A stretch of DNA of 64,000 nucleotides from ECT2AJA-044 sp965658225 (GTDB taxonomy: Bacteria; Bacteroidota; Bacteroidia; Flavobacteriales; ECT2AJA-044), in the NCBI GenBank assembly GCA_965658225.1, contig CBFHRK010000003.1:1-64000 (forward strand). The letters are read 5' to 3'. A program made the translations under genes and the position numbers. Below are positions 51,723-61,198 of the stretch, piece by piece (position 1 is the first letter of the stretch; every line of letters begins with the position of its first letter). The notes under the pieces were generated by a model. The model did not search any database, was not told the DNA's origin, and was given only the letters and a program-made list of their open reading frames with translations.

Positions 51723-52576
51723 TGAGTCCTTTTCTTCGAATTATAACCGTACTTTTTTTATTTCCGGCAGCAGGATGTCAGCTCTTCCAAGAAACAAATC
51801 ATTCCGATGCCGTTGCTCGGGTGGGTGAAGAGTTCTTGTATCGGTCCGATTTGGATGAAATTTTAGTGCCGGGATTATCGCCAGAAGACTCTGCAACAAT
51901 TGCATACAATTATATTTATAATTGGGCGCGCAAACGTTTAGTGCTAAAAAAAGCTGAGCTTAATTTAAGTGAAAATGAAAAGGACGTCGATCGATTGGTT
52001 GAGGAATACCGCAACAGTTTAGTTCGTTCTTTGTACGAGAAAAAGCTTATTGCCGAATACCTCGATACGGCGATTACCGATGATCAAATCGAACGGTACT
52101 ACAATGAAAACAAGCAGAATTTTGAATTGAAAGAGAACATCGTGCGTGTTGAATACTATAAATTTGATCCGCAGTCGCCTGACTTGTCAAAATTCAAAGG
52201 CTGGTTCAGATCCGGCCGTGAGGCCGATAAAGAAAAGCGAACGGAGTACGCACTTAACTATGCCGCCGAACACTATTTACACGACTCGACTTGGATATCC
52301 TACATGGATCTTGTTTCCCGTGTTCCACTGCAGGCGTATAATCAAGAACAGTTTCTTAGAAATAATCGATTTGTTGAAATCAACGATTCCACAGCCGTCT
52401 ATTTTATTCAAATTTTAGAGTATAAAACGGAAAATAATCATTCTCCGCTCGAGTACGTGCACCCGACGATCAAGAACATTATCTTGCATCAGCGGAAACT
52501 CGACTTAATAAAGGAGATGGAAAACCGTTTATACGAAGATGCCCAAAAACGGAACGAGTTTGAGATTTACGAATAA
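51722..52576 (+). CDS. Lipoprotein between two PPIases, SurA-like without a parvulin domain
   Basis: The 284 residues have a lipoprotein signal (FLFPAAGCQL, Cys near residue 19) and a helical domain like the SurA N-terminal chaperone region (AVARVGEEFLYRSDLDEIL, then TAITDDQIERYYNENKQNFELKE), but no parvulin signature is visible. It probably helps outer-membrane biogenesis with the flanking isomerases; this is inferred from position. It overlaps the upstream gene by one base and the surA-like gene by up to 38. Confidence 0.72.
   Translation: MSPFLRIITVLFLFPAAGCQLFQETNHSDAVARVGEEFLYRSDLDEILVPGLSPEDSATIAYNYIYNWARKRLVLKKAELNLSENEKDVDRLVEEYRNSLVRSLYEKKLIAEYLDTAITDDQIERYYNENKQNFELKENIVRVEYYKFDPQSPDLSKFKGWFRSGREADKEKRTEYALNYAAEHYLHDSTWISYMDLVSRVPLQAYNQEQFLRNNRFVEINDSTAVYFIQILEYKTENNHSPLEYVHPTIKNIILHQRKLDLIKEMENRLYEDAQKRNEFEIYE
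52214..52225 (+). repeat. GGCC palindrome, loop GTGA
   Basis: Same 12-mer as at 12519; here it encodes SGREAD. Sense in the lipoprotein gene. Confidence 0.65.
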
Positions 52577-53912
52577 GCCCTTTTTTATATTCTTTTTTTT
52601 ATCGGCCTTCACGGCCGGATGGGCACAGCCTAGCGGTCAAATTATAGACCAAGTAGTGGCTGTGGTGGGTAGTTACAAAGTGCTTCAATCCGATGTTGAA
52701 AACCAATACTTTCAGTATAAGAATCAAGGTTATACCGAAGCTACGCTTACCCGTTGTCAGGTTTTTGAGGACCTTATGTTCGAGAAATTACTTCTGAACC
52801 AGGCCGTAATTGATTCAGTTGAGGTTTCTGACGAACAAGTGGAAGGAGAAATGGACCGTCGTCTCGCCGCTTTGGAAGCGCAAATTGGCTCCATTCAAAA
52901 GTTAGAAGAATTTTACGGAGAAAGTATTGTCGAGATCAAAGAAGAAATGCGGTCCTCGATGAAAAATCAGTTGACGGCGCAAAGAATGCAGGGTGAAATT
53001 ATGGGAGACGTAACCGTGACCCCATCAGAGGTTCGCAGATTCTTCAAAGAAATTCCACGAGATAGCTTACCCCTCATTAATTCGGAAGTGGAAGTTGCTC
53101 AGATTGTGCGTTTTCCTGAGGTGCGCGAAGAAGCGAAAACAGCGGCTATTGATGAACTGCGAAATATTAAGGACCGTATAGACAAGGGTTCTAAATTTTC
53201 GACGATGGCCATTTTGTACTCTGAGGATCCTGGATCATCCAAGAACGGAGGTCTATACGAAGGCGTAAAACGCGGGCAATTTGTCAAGGAATTTGAAGGC
53301 GTAGCATTTGCCCTTGAACCAGGAGAGGTGTCGGATGTTTTCGAAACCAATTTCGGCTATCATATTTGTCAACTCGTTGCAAAAAGAGGTCAAGAAATTG
53401 ATGTTCGACATATCCTCATGGTGCCCAAAATTAGTCCTCAAGATCTAGAAGAAGCTCAGTATTTCTTGGATAGTTTGAAAGTGATTATCAATGATGGTAT
53501 TTTAAGCTTCGAAGAAGCCGCGATGGAATATTCGGGGGATAAAGACACCAAAAACAATGGTGGTTTGTTGGTAAACCCGGCAACTGCGGATACAAAATTC
53601 GAGATTTCCGAACTCGATCGTTCCGTTTACTTTACCATAGAGGACGTGAACGTAGGCGAAATAGCCGGTCCTATCATTTACCAAACGCCTAATGGTCAAC
53701 AAGGATTTCGATTGGTTCAGTTAATTAGCAGGTCGGAACCACATCGCGCCAATTTGAAAGACGACTATCAGCGTTTGCAGAATATGGCAACGCAAAAGAA
53801 ACAATCAGATATAACCAGAGAATGGGTCGATTCGAGGTTAAATGACACCTACGTGCGCGTAATGTCGAACTATTTGGATTGCTCATTTGATTACAATTGG
53901 AATAAGAAATAA
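52539..53912 (+). CDS. SurA-like peptidyl-prolyl isomerase
   Basis: This 457-residue periplasmic chaperone has a signal peptide (FFIFFFLSAFTAGWA), an N-terminal SurA domain (IDQVVAVVGSYKVLQSDVENQY), and two parvulin domains (AQIVRFPEVREEAK...AILYSEDPGSSKNGGLY; DVRHILMVPKIS...AAMEYSGDKDTKNNGG). SurA escorts beta-barrel proteins to the outer membrane. The ATG at 52539 overlaps the previous gene by 38 bases; a TTG at 52560 would give a more compact signal peptide and is equally possible. A palindrome lies in the signal-peptide region. Confidence 0.9.
   Translation: MPKNGTSLRFTNKPFFIFFFLSAFTAGWAQPSGQIIDQVVAVVGSYKVLQSDVENQYFQYKNQGYTEATLTRCQVFEDLMFEKLLLNQAVIDSVEVSDEQVEGEMDRRLAALEAQIGSIQKLEEFYGESIVEIKEEMRSSMKNQLTAQRMQGEIMGDVTVTPSEVRRFFKEIPRDSLPLINSEVEVAQIVRFPEVREEAKTAAIDELRNIKDRIDKGSKFSTMAILYSEDPGSSKNGGLYEGVKRGQFVKEFEGVAFALEPGEVSDVFETNFGYHICQLVAKRGQEIDVRHILMVPKISPQDLEEAQYFLDSLKVIINDGILSFEEAAMEYSGDKDTKNNGGLLVNPATADTKFEISELDRSVYFTIEDVNVGEIAGPIIYQTPNGQQGFRLVQLISRSEPHRANLKDDYQRLQNMATQKKQSDITREWVDSRLNDTYVRVMSNYLDCSFDYNWNKK
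52604..52616 (-). repeat. GGCC palindrome, loop TTCAC
   Basis: Family member inside the signal-peptide coding region of the SurA-like gene (AFTAGWA); antisense. Confidence 0.6.
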
Positions 53913-53916
53913 CACT

Positions 53917-54879
53917 ATGTCAAATCAGTCGGACGTTGCGGCAGTAGATGCCCTCGTAGGTCAATACGATACTCTTAAGAAAGAAATTGGGAAAGTCATT
54001 ATCGGACAAGACGAAGTCGTTCGAGACGTGATCATTTCGATATTTAGTAAAGGTCATTGCCTACTAGTAGGTGTACCGGGGTTGGCAAAAACCCTTCTTG
54101 TAAATACCATTTCCGACGCCTTGGGATTGTCTTTCAACCGAATTCAATTTACGCCGGATTTGATGCCGAGTGATATTATTGGTTCAGAGATTTTGGGAGA
54201 AGATCGTCACTTTAAATTTGTTAAAGGACCTTTATTTGCCAACATCATTTTGGCAGATGAGATCAACAGAACCCCTCCCAAAACGCAGTCGGCCTTACTA
54301 GAAGCGATGCAGGAAAAAGCAGTAACTGCTGCCGGTCATAGATACGCTCTTCAGGAACCTTTCTTTGTACTGGCAACTCAGAACCCGATTGAACAAGAAG
54401 GAACTTATCCCTTGCCCGAGGCTCAGCTCGATCGATTCATGTTTAGTATCAAGGTGGTATATCCGAGTTTTGAAGAAGAGGTTCAAATTGTTAAGAATAC
54501 GACCTCCGATTACCGTGCGGAAGTAGGTAAAGTATTGAGTGCGGAAGATATACTGAATATTCAGAGCTTGATCCGACGTATTCCGGTAAGCGACAACGTG
54601 ATGGAATACGCCGTTCGTTTGGCGGCCAGTACTCGTCCGGCCGAGCAGGCCGCTCCCGATATGGTGAAAAAATACTTGAGCTGGGGTGCGGGTCCAAGAG
54701 CTTCGCAGAACCTTATTTTAGGGGCAAAAACACATGCTGCCTTAAACGGAAAATATGCGCCGGATCAAGAAGATGTTCGTGCCGTTGCTTTTGCTATTCT
54801 TCGTCACAGAATAGTGAAGAACTACAAAGCAGAGGCAGAGGGAATTTCTGAGGAGCAGATCATTACCGATTTATTCTGA
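53917..54879 (+). CDS. MoxR family AAA+ ATPase
   Basis: From the ATG at 53917 the product is 320 residues with Walker A GVPGLAKT, Walker B IILADEINRTPPKTQ and sensor 1 FFVLATQNPIEQEG. MoxR ATPases assist maturation or stress-linked assembly, usually with a DUF58/von Willebrand partner encoded next. No such partner follows here. It is four bases after the surA-like stop. The frame is open back to 53887, but the later ATG avoids overlapping the surA-like stop. Confidence 0.92.
   Translation: MSNQSDVAAVDALVGQYDTLKKEIGKVIIGQDEVVRDVIISIFSKGHCLLVGVPGLAKTLLVNTISDALGLSFNRIQFTPDLMPSDIIGSEILGEDRHFKFVKGPLFANIILADEINRTPPKTQSALLEAMQEKAVTAAGHRYALQEPFFVLATQNPIEQEGTYPLPEAQLDRFMFSIKVVYPSFEEEVQIVKNTTSDYRAEVGKVLSAEDILNIQSLIRRIPVSDNVMEYAVRLAASTRPAEQAAPDMVKKYLSWGAGPRASQNLILGAKTHAALNGKYAPDQEDVRAVAFAILRHRIVKNYKAEAEGISEEQIITDLF
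54639..54651 (+). repeat. GGCC palindrome, loop GAGCA
   Basis: Identical to the copy at 12250; sense in the MoxR gene, encoding RPAEQAA. Confidence 0.65.
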
Positions 54880-54924
54880 CAAAACTCATAGTTTAGGGAA
54901 GTTAAGGGTGCGTTCTTTGGTCCT

Positions 54925-55947
54925 ATGAAGGAATCATTGCGCGAGCGCTTAAAGAAAAGGTACTACGAGCATCCGGTGGTATGGCCGTTGCTGAAGAAAG
55001 CTCAAGAACTCAACTATCAGGCTGAATACCAGTTCTATTACAGGCTTCCTAAGAATGGGAATCGTTGTTCTATTCGCGAAATAAACTTGGAGTTTTCGAG
55101 CGCCTGCAATCTTCGTTGTAAGTTTTGCGCACTGGATCATGATAAGCCAAAGCAAACCATGTCCCCTTTAGTATTGCGCCGTTTCCTAGATCAGTTTCTG
55201 GAGGATAAAAGATTCCACTCGGTCCAGAAATTTCAACTGTACAATGGCGGCGAAACTTTGCTTCACCCGAAGCGGCTCGATTTATTGCGAATTATTAAGG
55301 AATATCGTGAGCGCGCCCTAGCGGCCGGATTACCCTTTCCGAAGGTGTCACTTCTCACAAACGGTATGCTTTTGCGCGAAAAACTAGCGAAGACAATTGT
55401 AGATGAAGGACTCGTAGATGAAGTTGGCTTTAGCCTAGACGGTGGAACTCCAGCCGATTTTGAAGATCTCCGAGTGAATGCAAAATGGAAACCCTTTTAT
55501 GATAATGTGCGTTTCTTCACCGATTGCGCCAGAAAGAGTGAGAGATCCATTCGAGTTTACGGTATTACTATTGTTCCTGAACCCAGACCACTCGATTATA
55601 GCTGGATGCACCCAGAATTCAAAGAAATAGCAAATTCGTTTGATCATCATGAACTCCGCCGATTACATGATTGGGGTGGGGGAGTAGAGCTCGAATCGGA
55701 TAATGCAGCGATTAAGAACTTAAAGCACAAGGGCTGTGAATTACTGATGCATCAAATGGTACTTCTCCCGAATGGCGATGTAACCGTTTGCTGTAATGAT
55801 TTAAATAGTAAAGGAGTAGTGGGGAATATTCTCGATAATTCGCTTTGGGAAGTATACCGATCGCAGGAGCGTCGACGTTATTTAGATCTACTCAATCAAG
55901 GCAGAAAAGCCGAACTGGATTTGTGTAAGGATTGTCAAACCTTCTAA
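54925..55947 (+). CDS. Radical SAM protein with SPASM domain
   Basis: This 340-residue enzyme has the radical SAM cluster motif CNLRCKFC (CxxxCxxC) near residue 61, NGGETLLH (the GGE motif), and a C-terminal SPASM-like cysteine set (KGCELLMHQMVLLPNGDVTVCC ... DLCKDCQTF). SPASM proteins often modify peptides or other large substrates using auxiliary iron-sulfur clusters. No candidate precursor peptide is seen beside it. It lies 45 bases after MoxR and may form a transcript with it. A decayed palindrome copy lies at about 55315-55329 (encodes ALAAGL). Confidence 0.88.
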   Translation: MKESLRERLKKRYYEHPVVWPLLKKAQELNYQAEYQFYYRLPKNGNRCSIREINLEFSSACNLRCKFCALDHDKPKQTMSPLVLRRFLDQFLEDKRFHSVQKFQLYNGGETLLHPKRLDLLRIIKEYRERALAAGLPFPKVSLLTNGMLLREKLAKTIVDEGLVDEVGFSLDGGTPADFEDLRVNAKWKPFYDNVRFFTDCARKSERSIRVYGITIVPEPRPLDYSWMHPEFKEIANSFDHHELRRLHDWGGGVELESDNAAIKNLKHKGCELLMHQMVLLPNGDVTVCCNDLNSKGVVGNILDNSLWEVYRSQERRRYLDLLNQGRKAELDLCKDCQTF

Positions 55948-55948
55948 A

Positions 55949-55985
55949 AAAAGAAGGGACAATCTTTCGATTGCCCCTCTAACCA
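55949..55985 (-). terminator. Rho-independent terminator of the M1 peptidase gene
   Basis: The hairpin GGGACAATC-TTTC-GATTGCCCC is followed on the minus strand by CTTCTTTTTTT, about 85 bases after the peptidase stop. The plus-strand side lacks a T-run. Confidence 0.65.
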
Positions 55986-56069
55986 AACCCAGTCATCTAT
56001 GCGCCTAAAGCATAGATACTACCATAACGCATAAAGTTTTGAAACGTTGTGTTATTTTGAAAAAAAAAG

Positions 56070-59029
56070 TTAATAAACACCTTGGGTTGCCCTTCTGTAG
56101 ATTTCATCAATGCGTAAATCGAGAACGAAACGGAATTCAACAAACGGATTTATACCATTCGTAAAGCCATCAGTGGTGTTTCCATAGACTACTGGGAAAT
56201 AGAGTTCTACAAACTCGGGAACAAATCTCAAAGAGAATCCAGCGCCGTAATGCATGACTTGCTCGAAGGACTGTTGCGAATTACTCCCTTCAAATGTATC
56301 GGATGTAAAAGCACCTTCCGCATAAACTTGAAAAAAGCGCCAAATAGGATATTGAACCGTAGAGCTGGCAACCATTCTATTCACACTTCTTTTGGTGTCG
56401 TATTTCAACCCTCCGTCGGCAACGAAGAACTGTCGACTTAAGAATCCTTTACCTTCCGATCTTCCCAAAAAGTAATAATCGAATAAGTAATCAGGTGTGC
56501 CGCTCAATCCAAAATTGTAATACGAGCCGGATGACGGATAATTATTTCGCCAAAACCAACCGATGTAATTGCGCCACTGTAACCTACTTGATGGGCGTAC
56601 TTGCCATTGGAAGTTCGCATCGATGGAACTTTTTACAAAACCAGTAGCAAATTGGGTGTCAAATACAATTTGCCAAGGATGAAGCACGTGTTGATCTTCT
56701 AGCCGGTACCTAAGATCAAGAATAGAGTAATTGCTGTTCGATAGCTCAACAGAAACCGGAGGTTCAGTAATGGTGGGCAGCTCACGCCATACAGACACAT
56801 TTCTCAGACGAACGGAATGCGTAAAAGTACTTCGTGGATGTGGCCTCCTGAATTGAATATTGAGCGCTGTAGTTAGCCTTGTGTAGGTGAGATTTGTGTC
56901 ATAGGAAAAATGTCTCCCGTACACACCTAGGCGAATAAATTGAAAAATACCGCTATCGAAATACTTCGTCAAGGTTGTGTAGCCCGCCCCCGTAATTTTA
57001 TTTTCACCAAAACTATAAGACGGTGCTAACCGCCATTGAAAGGGTTTTACGGGCAGTGTACCGTTGTAAAAGCTTATTCCTAAAAGCAGTTTGTCATAAT
57101 TGTTCCAGGTTACGGCTGGAGTCCAATAGATTTGCGTTTTTTCTGCTCGGTCGAGGCTTCCGTAAAACTGCAGTTTTAACGGTTCAACAGTAGGTAAAAT
57201 ACCTTTTGACCTCCAAGTGTTATTGTGTCGAAATTCTTCAAGGNNNNNNNNNNNNNNNNNNNNNNNNNNNNNNNNNNNNNNNNNNNNNNNNNNNNNNNNN
57301 NNNNNNNNNNNNNNNNNNNNNNNNNNNNNNNNNNNNNNNNNNTCGATAAATCCTTGCTGGTGGCCGTCAATGAAAAGGGGACGTTCAAGTTGGTTCTATT
57401 CGCTATTGTAACATTTCCTTTCCGAACATTTTTTAGTTTATAATCTACTTGCTCATCTGTTGAAATGAGGTCGTGAAATAACCAATCTAGGCTTTCCCCA
57501 CTCGTTGTTTCTAGCGACGTTTTCAAATCTTCCGGTTGGGGATGTTTGAATTCCCATTCATTGTAATAGTTCTGGAAAGCAACATCATAAAGTGAATCGC
57601 CCCAGTAATGCCTGAGGTATTCGAAAACCAATCCCGTTTTGTTGTAGGCAATAACTCCGTAGTTTAATTGATTGAAATCTTCGGAACGCGTTTCAATAGC
57701 TTGATCGATTCCGAGTCGAGCAGAAAATAAATACGATAAATAGCTCGCATCTTTTTTGTCGTATCCCTTAAGATCGAAGAAGGCCTTAATGCGATCGAGA
57801 ATTTTTGAATCAAGATCGAGAATTTCTTTATCCGGATACTTCGTAAGGAAGTACCTAATTTCATTGGCCGTATTCAAACCCTCATCCATCCACGGGTGAT
57901 CACGTTCATTGCTTCCGAGTGTTCCATAGAACCAGTTGTGCCCAACTTCATGTACAATTTCGGTCTCAAGGCTCGATTTTGTTACGGGGTCGCTAATAAG
58001 CGTAATCATTGGATATTCCATTCCAGCTCCAGCCGCTCTTTGGCCATCGATTGCAGTAACTGTGCTATACGGATATTCGCCATTCCAAAGAGAGTAGTAA
58101 TAAACAGCATCGTTAATATAGTCGCTTGCATCAGACCAAAGTCTTGTGTTTTCTGGGGTAATATAGGACCAAGTCTGGACCCACCGCGCGGAATAGGGGA
58201 GCTGAACACTATCTATTTTAACCATCCAAGTTGGATCTGCAAACCAGGCGAAATCGTGAACATTGTCTTGCGTGAATCGGACTTTCTTGCGCTGTTTACT
58301 CCAGGGCTCATCGAAATTCGACAATAGTGAAGTATCCATGTAGAGCCGAGCTCTTTCGTGTAGCCAATATTTTTCAGATTCCGTTTTAATGGAGCCGGTT
58401 GCGGCGAGCACGTAGTCTTTCGGAATATCAATAGTTACGTCAAAAGATCCGTATTCACTGTAGAATTCTCCTTGCCCTAAATAAGGCATTGGGTGCCACC
58501 CTTCCCGGTCATATACAGCAGGTTTCGGATACCACTGAGTTATGTAGTATTTGTTTTCAATATAACCGAGTCTAGAAATCGTGCCGCTAGGCAAGGCTAC
58601 CCGAAATGGAGTCGAGCATTTTAAGGTAGAACCGGGTGCTAATGGCTTCTTCAGATTAATAACAACAATATCCAGGTTGTCATCGAAGTTCGAGAAATCA
58701 TGTGGATGCCCGTCAATTTCAAAAGCAATGGAATCAATAGAACCTCTTTTTTCTGGGTGAAAATGAAGATCCGTTTTGCGCTCCTCCAGAAGTTGTTTGC
58801 CCAAGGCAGTATGATCACCCTGATAGGCATTTGGCCATAAGTGAATAATTAGTTCGTGTAGGGTATCCGGACTGTTATTGGTGTAGTCAAAAGAAATATT
58901 TGCATGGAGCGTATGATGCTCTTCATCAAGTCGAACATCAATAATATAATCGACCTTTTGCTGAAAATATTCTTGCGCCCTCGAAGGAATTACACACAGT
59001 AAAATAAGAATTACGAGCAGTCGATTCAT
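56070..59029 (-). CDS. M1 family zinc metallopeptidase (one gene interrupted by a scaffold gap)
   Basis: The N-terminal part from 59029 carries a signal peptide (MNRLLVILILLCVIPSRA), the M1 substrate motif GAGMEYPMITL, and the zinc site HEVGHNWFYGTLGSNERDHPWMDEG (HExxH plus downstream Glu). A stop appears at 57176 if the frame is simply carried across the N gap. In another frame the sequence just after the gap reads EEFRHNNTWRSKGILPT then VEPLKLQFYGSLDRAEKTQ, and continues openly to 56070 as a beta-rich C-terminal region (WNNYDKLLLG) like that of long Bacteroidota M1 proteins. I therefore merge both parts; total length depends on the gap. The box TACTTTTA lies five bases before the ATG. Confidence 0.8.
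57244..57342. other. Scaffold gap (99 N) inside the M1 peptidase gene
   Basis: The reading frames on the two sides disagree by one position, which is expected if the gap length is arbitrary. Confidence 0.95.
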
Positions 59030-59034
59030 AGGGC

Positions 59035-59042
59035 TAAAAGTA
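59035..59042 (-). promoter_or_regulatory. -7 promoter box TACTTTTA
   Basis: Matches TAnnTTTG at 7 of 8 positions, ending five bases before the M1 peptidase ATG. Confidence 0.55.
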
Positions 59043-59068
59043 CGAAACGCCGATTTATGATTGGACGA

Positions 59069-59099
59069 GAAAAGCCCGAGTTGGTGAACTCGGGCTTTT
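59069..59099 (-). terminator. Hairpin, probable terminator of the PspC gene
   Basis: A perfect stem AAAAGCCCGAGTT / AACTCGGGCTTTT lies between the PspC gene and the M1 peptidase gene, both on the minus strand; the T-tract is short. Confidence 0.75.
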
Positions 59100-59127
59100 G
59101 GTGTTTCTGCTTAGTGCGAAAAGGAGG

Positions 59128-60861
59128 TTACTCAGTATCCCAATCGTCGTCGGACCAATCTTCAACAATCTCTATTTCATCCGAAGAGGAGTCTTCTTCG
59201 CGATTACTTTTTCGATTGATGTCTTGGCGGAAATCTTGTTGCTCCTTTTCCGTCCAGCTGCAATCCATACAAGATAAGCCTAAGTTATTCATTTGCCAGG
59301 TGTGGTTCAGCATATCCCAATCCCAGGTATCGGTTGTGTTTTCGATATCATCGATGACGCTGAGCGCACTTTCATCGAGGAAAACGCTCTGACCCATGGG
59401 AATGAACAGAGTCATATAGACTTCTTGATTTCTCCATTTCTCACTGAAGGGAAAATCTATGTGATTAGGAAGAACGATTTTTCCCGAATCAACAGTCACG
59501 GCATAGTTGATTTGTTCGGCTCTTTTTCTCGCTTCCCATCGATTACTGCCTCGGGCAAAGTAACGCACTTGCAAGCGCGCCTCGGTACCAAAGGCTTTTT
59601 CAATATCGAAGTGGACTTGACGTGAATAGAGTCTCGACTCTTCGCCATCAAAATAGACGCTTTGATCGTATTCAAGGACATCCGAAATTTCGTCTCCTGA
59701 CCCCGTGATTAGAATGGGTGTATCGCTCCGGGGTACATCAATGTCGTTTGTATACCTTCCTTTCTCTTCAAAATCAGCCGCAAGACGTACGGCACCTATG
59801 AAACTCAACACAACCCCAATCCCAAAAAGGGAGGCCAGTACGAGGTTCACGGTTTTATTCATGCGAGGTGCATGGAATAATAAGCGAGCTCCTAAAGCGA
59901 TGAGTCCGATTAAAGGCGAAAACACTACCATTATAATACCCATCGCGGTCAGCCAGAAATGGTTGCCATTGATGAATAGTAGGTCCTGAATTTGCATGAA
60001 ATTGATACCTTCTAATCCCGGATCTGGCCAAGAAACGAACAAGGTGCTGGCACCGAACATCGCGCCGATTAAGGCGGCAATGAATACAATAGCGGCAACG
60101 ATTAAACTGAACCCGATAATAGCTCCGAATATTTTTAGGGCCGCTTTCAGGACAAGCACAATTAGATCGACTAGCTTATCGATTCCTCTTTTGCCTTTTT
60201 GAACACCGGATTTAGCAGATTCGGAAGCATTACTTCCCAAATCATTCAATCGCGTCTTTATATGGTCAATTTCATCTTTAATAGATCGCTCTATATTGTT
60301 CAAATTGACATCTTCACCGCGCATTTCCAGTTTTTCAGCTGTGGTTTTGGCTTCAGGAATTATGATCCAAAGAACTAAATAGAGTAGGAAGCCTGAACCC
60401 CAACCAAAGAATGATAGCACGAAGATGAGGCGAATGTATACCGGATCAATATTCAAATACGCCCCTAGTCCGCCAGCAACACCACCAACAAGTGCGTCAT
60501 CAGGGTTTCTGAAGATTCTTTTTCTGCGTTTTGTATCCGATTGAGCAGATTCGTTTGAAGACGAACGGTACGATTCCTCTTGCCTTGGCTCATCACCGAT
60601 TTCTTCGTAGTCTTCTGGCTCACCAAGAACGGAAATTACTTGATCAACGTCTATTTTAGTGATTACCTGTTTAGAATCGCTCATTCGACTCTGAAATAAT
60701 TCGGCCAAACGAGCTTCAACGTCGGAAATAATTTCATCTCCGCCTTCTTCGCCGGCAAATTTCTGTTTAATGGCGTTGAGGTAGTTACTCAATCGCTGGT
60801 AGGCATCTTCATCAACGTGGAAGATGATTCCCGCTAAGTTTATGTTGACTGTCTTATTCAT
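59128..60861 (-). CDS. PspC domain membrane protein
   Basis: This 577-residue protein has a cytoplasmic N-terminus (MNKTVNINLAGIIFHVDEDAYQRL...), a PspC domain at ~112-175 (RIFRNPDDALVGGVAGGLGAYLNIDPVYIRLIFV and helix), further membrane helices to ~360, and a C-terminal extracytoplasmic domain ending in an acidic tail. In Bacteroidota it pairs with a PadR regulator, as here (eight-base overlap), suggesting an envelope-stress role by analogy with phage-shock proteins; this is inference. Confidence 0.88.
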   Translation of the reverse strand: MNKTVNINLAGIIFHVDEDAYQRLSNYLNAIKQKFAGEEGGDEIISDVEARLAELFQSRMSDSKQVITKIDVDQVISVLGEPEDYEEIGDEPRQEESYRSSSNESAQSDTKRRKRIFRNPDDALVGGVAGGLGAYLNIDPVYIRLIFVLSFFGWGSGFLLYLVLWIIIPEAKTTAEKLEMRGEDVNLNNIERSIKDEIDHIKTRLNDLGSNASESAKSGVQKGKRGIDKLVDLIVLVLKAALKIFGAIIGFSLIVAAIVFIAALIGAMFGASTLFVSWPDPGLEGINFMQIQDLLFINGNHFWLTAMGIIMVVFSPLIGLIALGARLLFHAPRMNKTVNLVLASLFGIGVVLSFIGAVRLAADFEEKGRYTNDIDVPRSDTPILITGSGDEISDVLEYDQSVYFDGEESRLYSRQVHFDIEKAFGTEARLQVRYFARGSNRWEARKRAEQINYAVTVDSGKIVLPNHIDFPFSEKWRNQEVYMTLFIPMGQSVFLDESALSVIDDIENTTDTWDWDMLNHTWQMNNLGLSCMDCSWTEKEQQDFRQDINRKSNREEDSSSDEIEIVEDWSDDDWDTE

Positions 60862-61198
60862 CGTTTGTGGGTTTTGATTGGGTGGTCAATTCTACTGCTT
60901 TTACCAAATCGCTCCAGGTCATGTCCAATTCTTTCAAAAAGGCCTCGCCTTTTTCCGTGAGCGCATAGTACTTTCGGGGCGGACCCGAAGTTGATTCTTC
61001 CCAGCGATAACTGAGTAATTCTGCATTCTTTAATCTTGTGAGTAGCGGATATAAGGTACCCTCTACTACAATCATTCGCGCAGATTTTAGCGAATCAATG
61101 ATTCCGGAGGCGTATTGTGCACCATTATTTAGAATGGCGAGAATGCAATACTCCAGAACCCCTTTTCGCATCTGTGCTTTTGTGTTTTCTATTTTCAT
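60854..61198 (-). CDS. PadR family transcriptional regulator
   Basis: From the ATG at 61198 this is 114 residues of the short PadR-like winged-helix type: RKGVLEYCILAILNNGAQYASGII, EGTLYPLLTRLKNAELLSYRWEES, GPPRKYYALTEKGEAFL. It probably represses its own operon with the PspC gene, as usual for PadR-membrane protein pairs. Its start overlaps the upstream small gene by four bases (ATGA). Confidence 0.9.
   Translation of the reverse strand: MKIENTKAQMRKGVLEYCILAILNNGAQYASGIIDSLKSARMIVVEGTLYPLLTRLKNAELLSYRWEESTSGPPRKYYALTEKGEAFLKELDMTWSDLVKAVELTTQSKPTNDE

Noticed and set aside
57176..59029. A separate, shorter M1 peptidase gene ending at 57176
   Set aside because: The stop depends on carrying the frame through an N gap of arbitrary length; the sequence after the gap fits the peptidase family in another frame.
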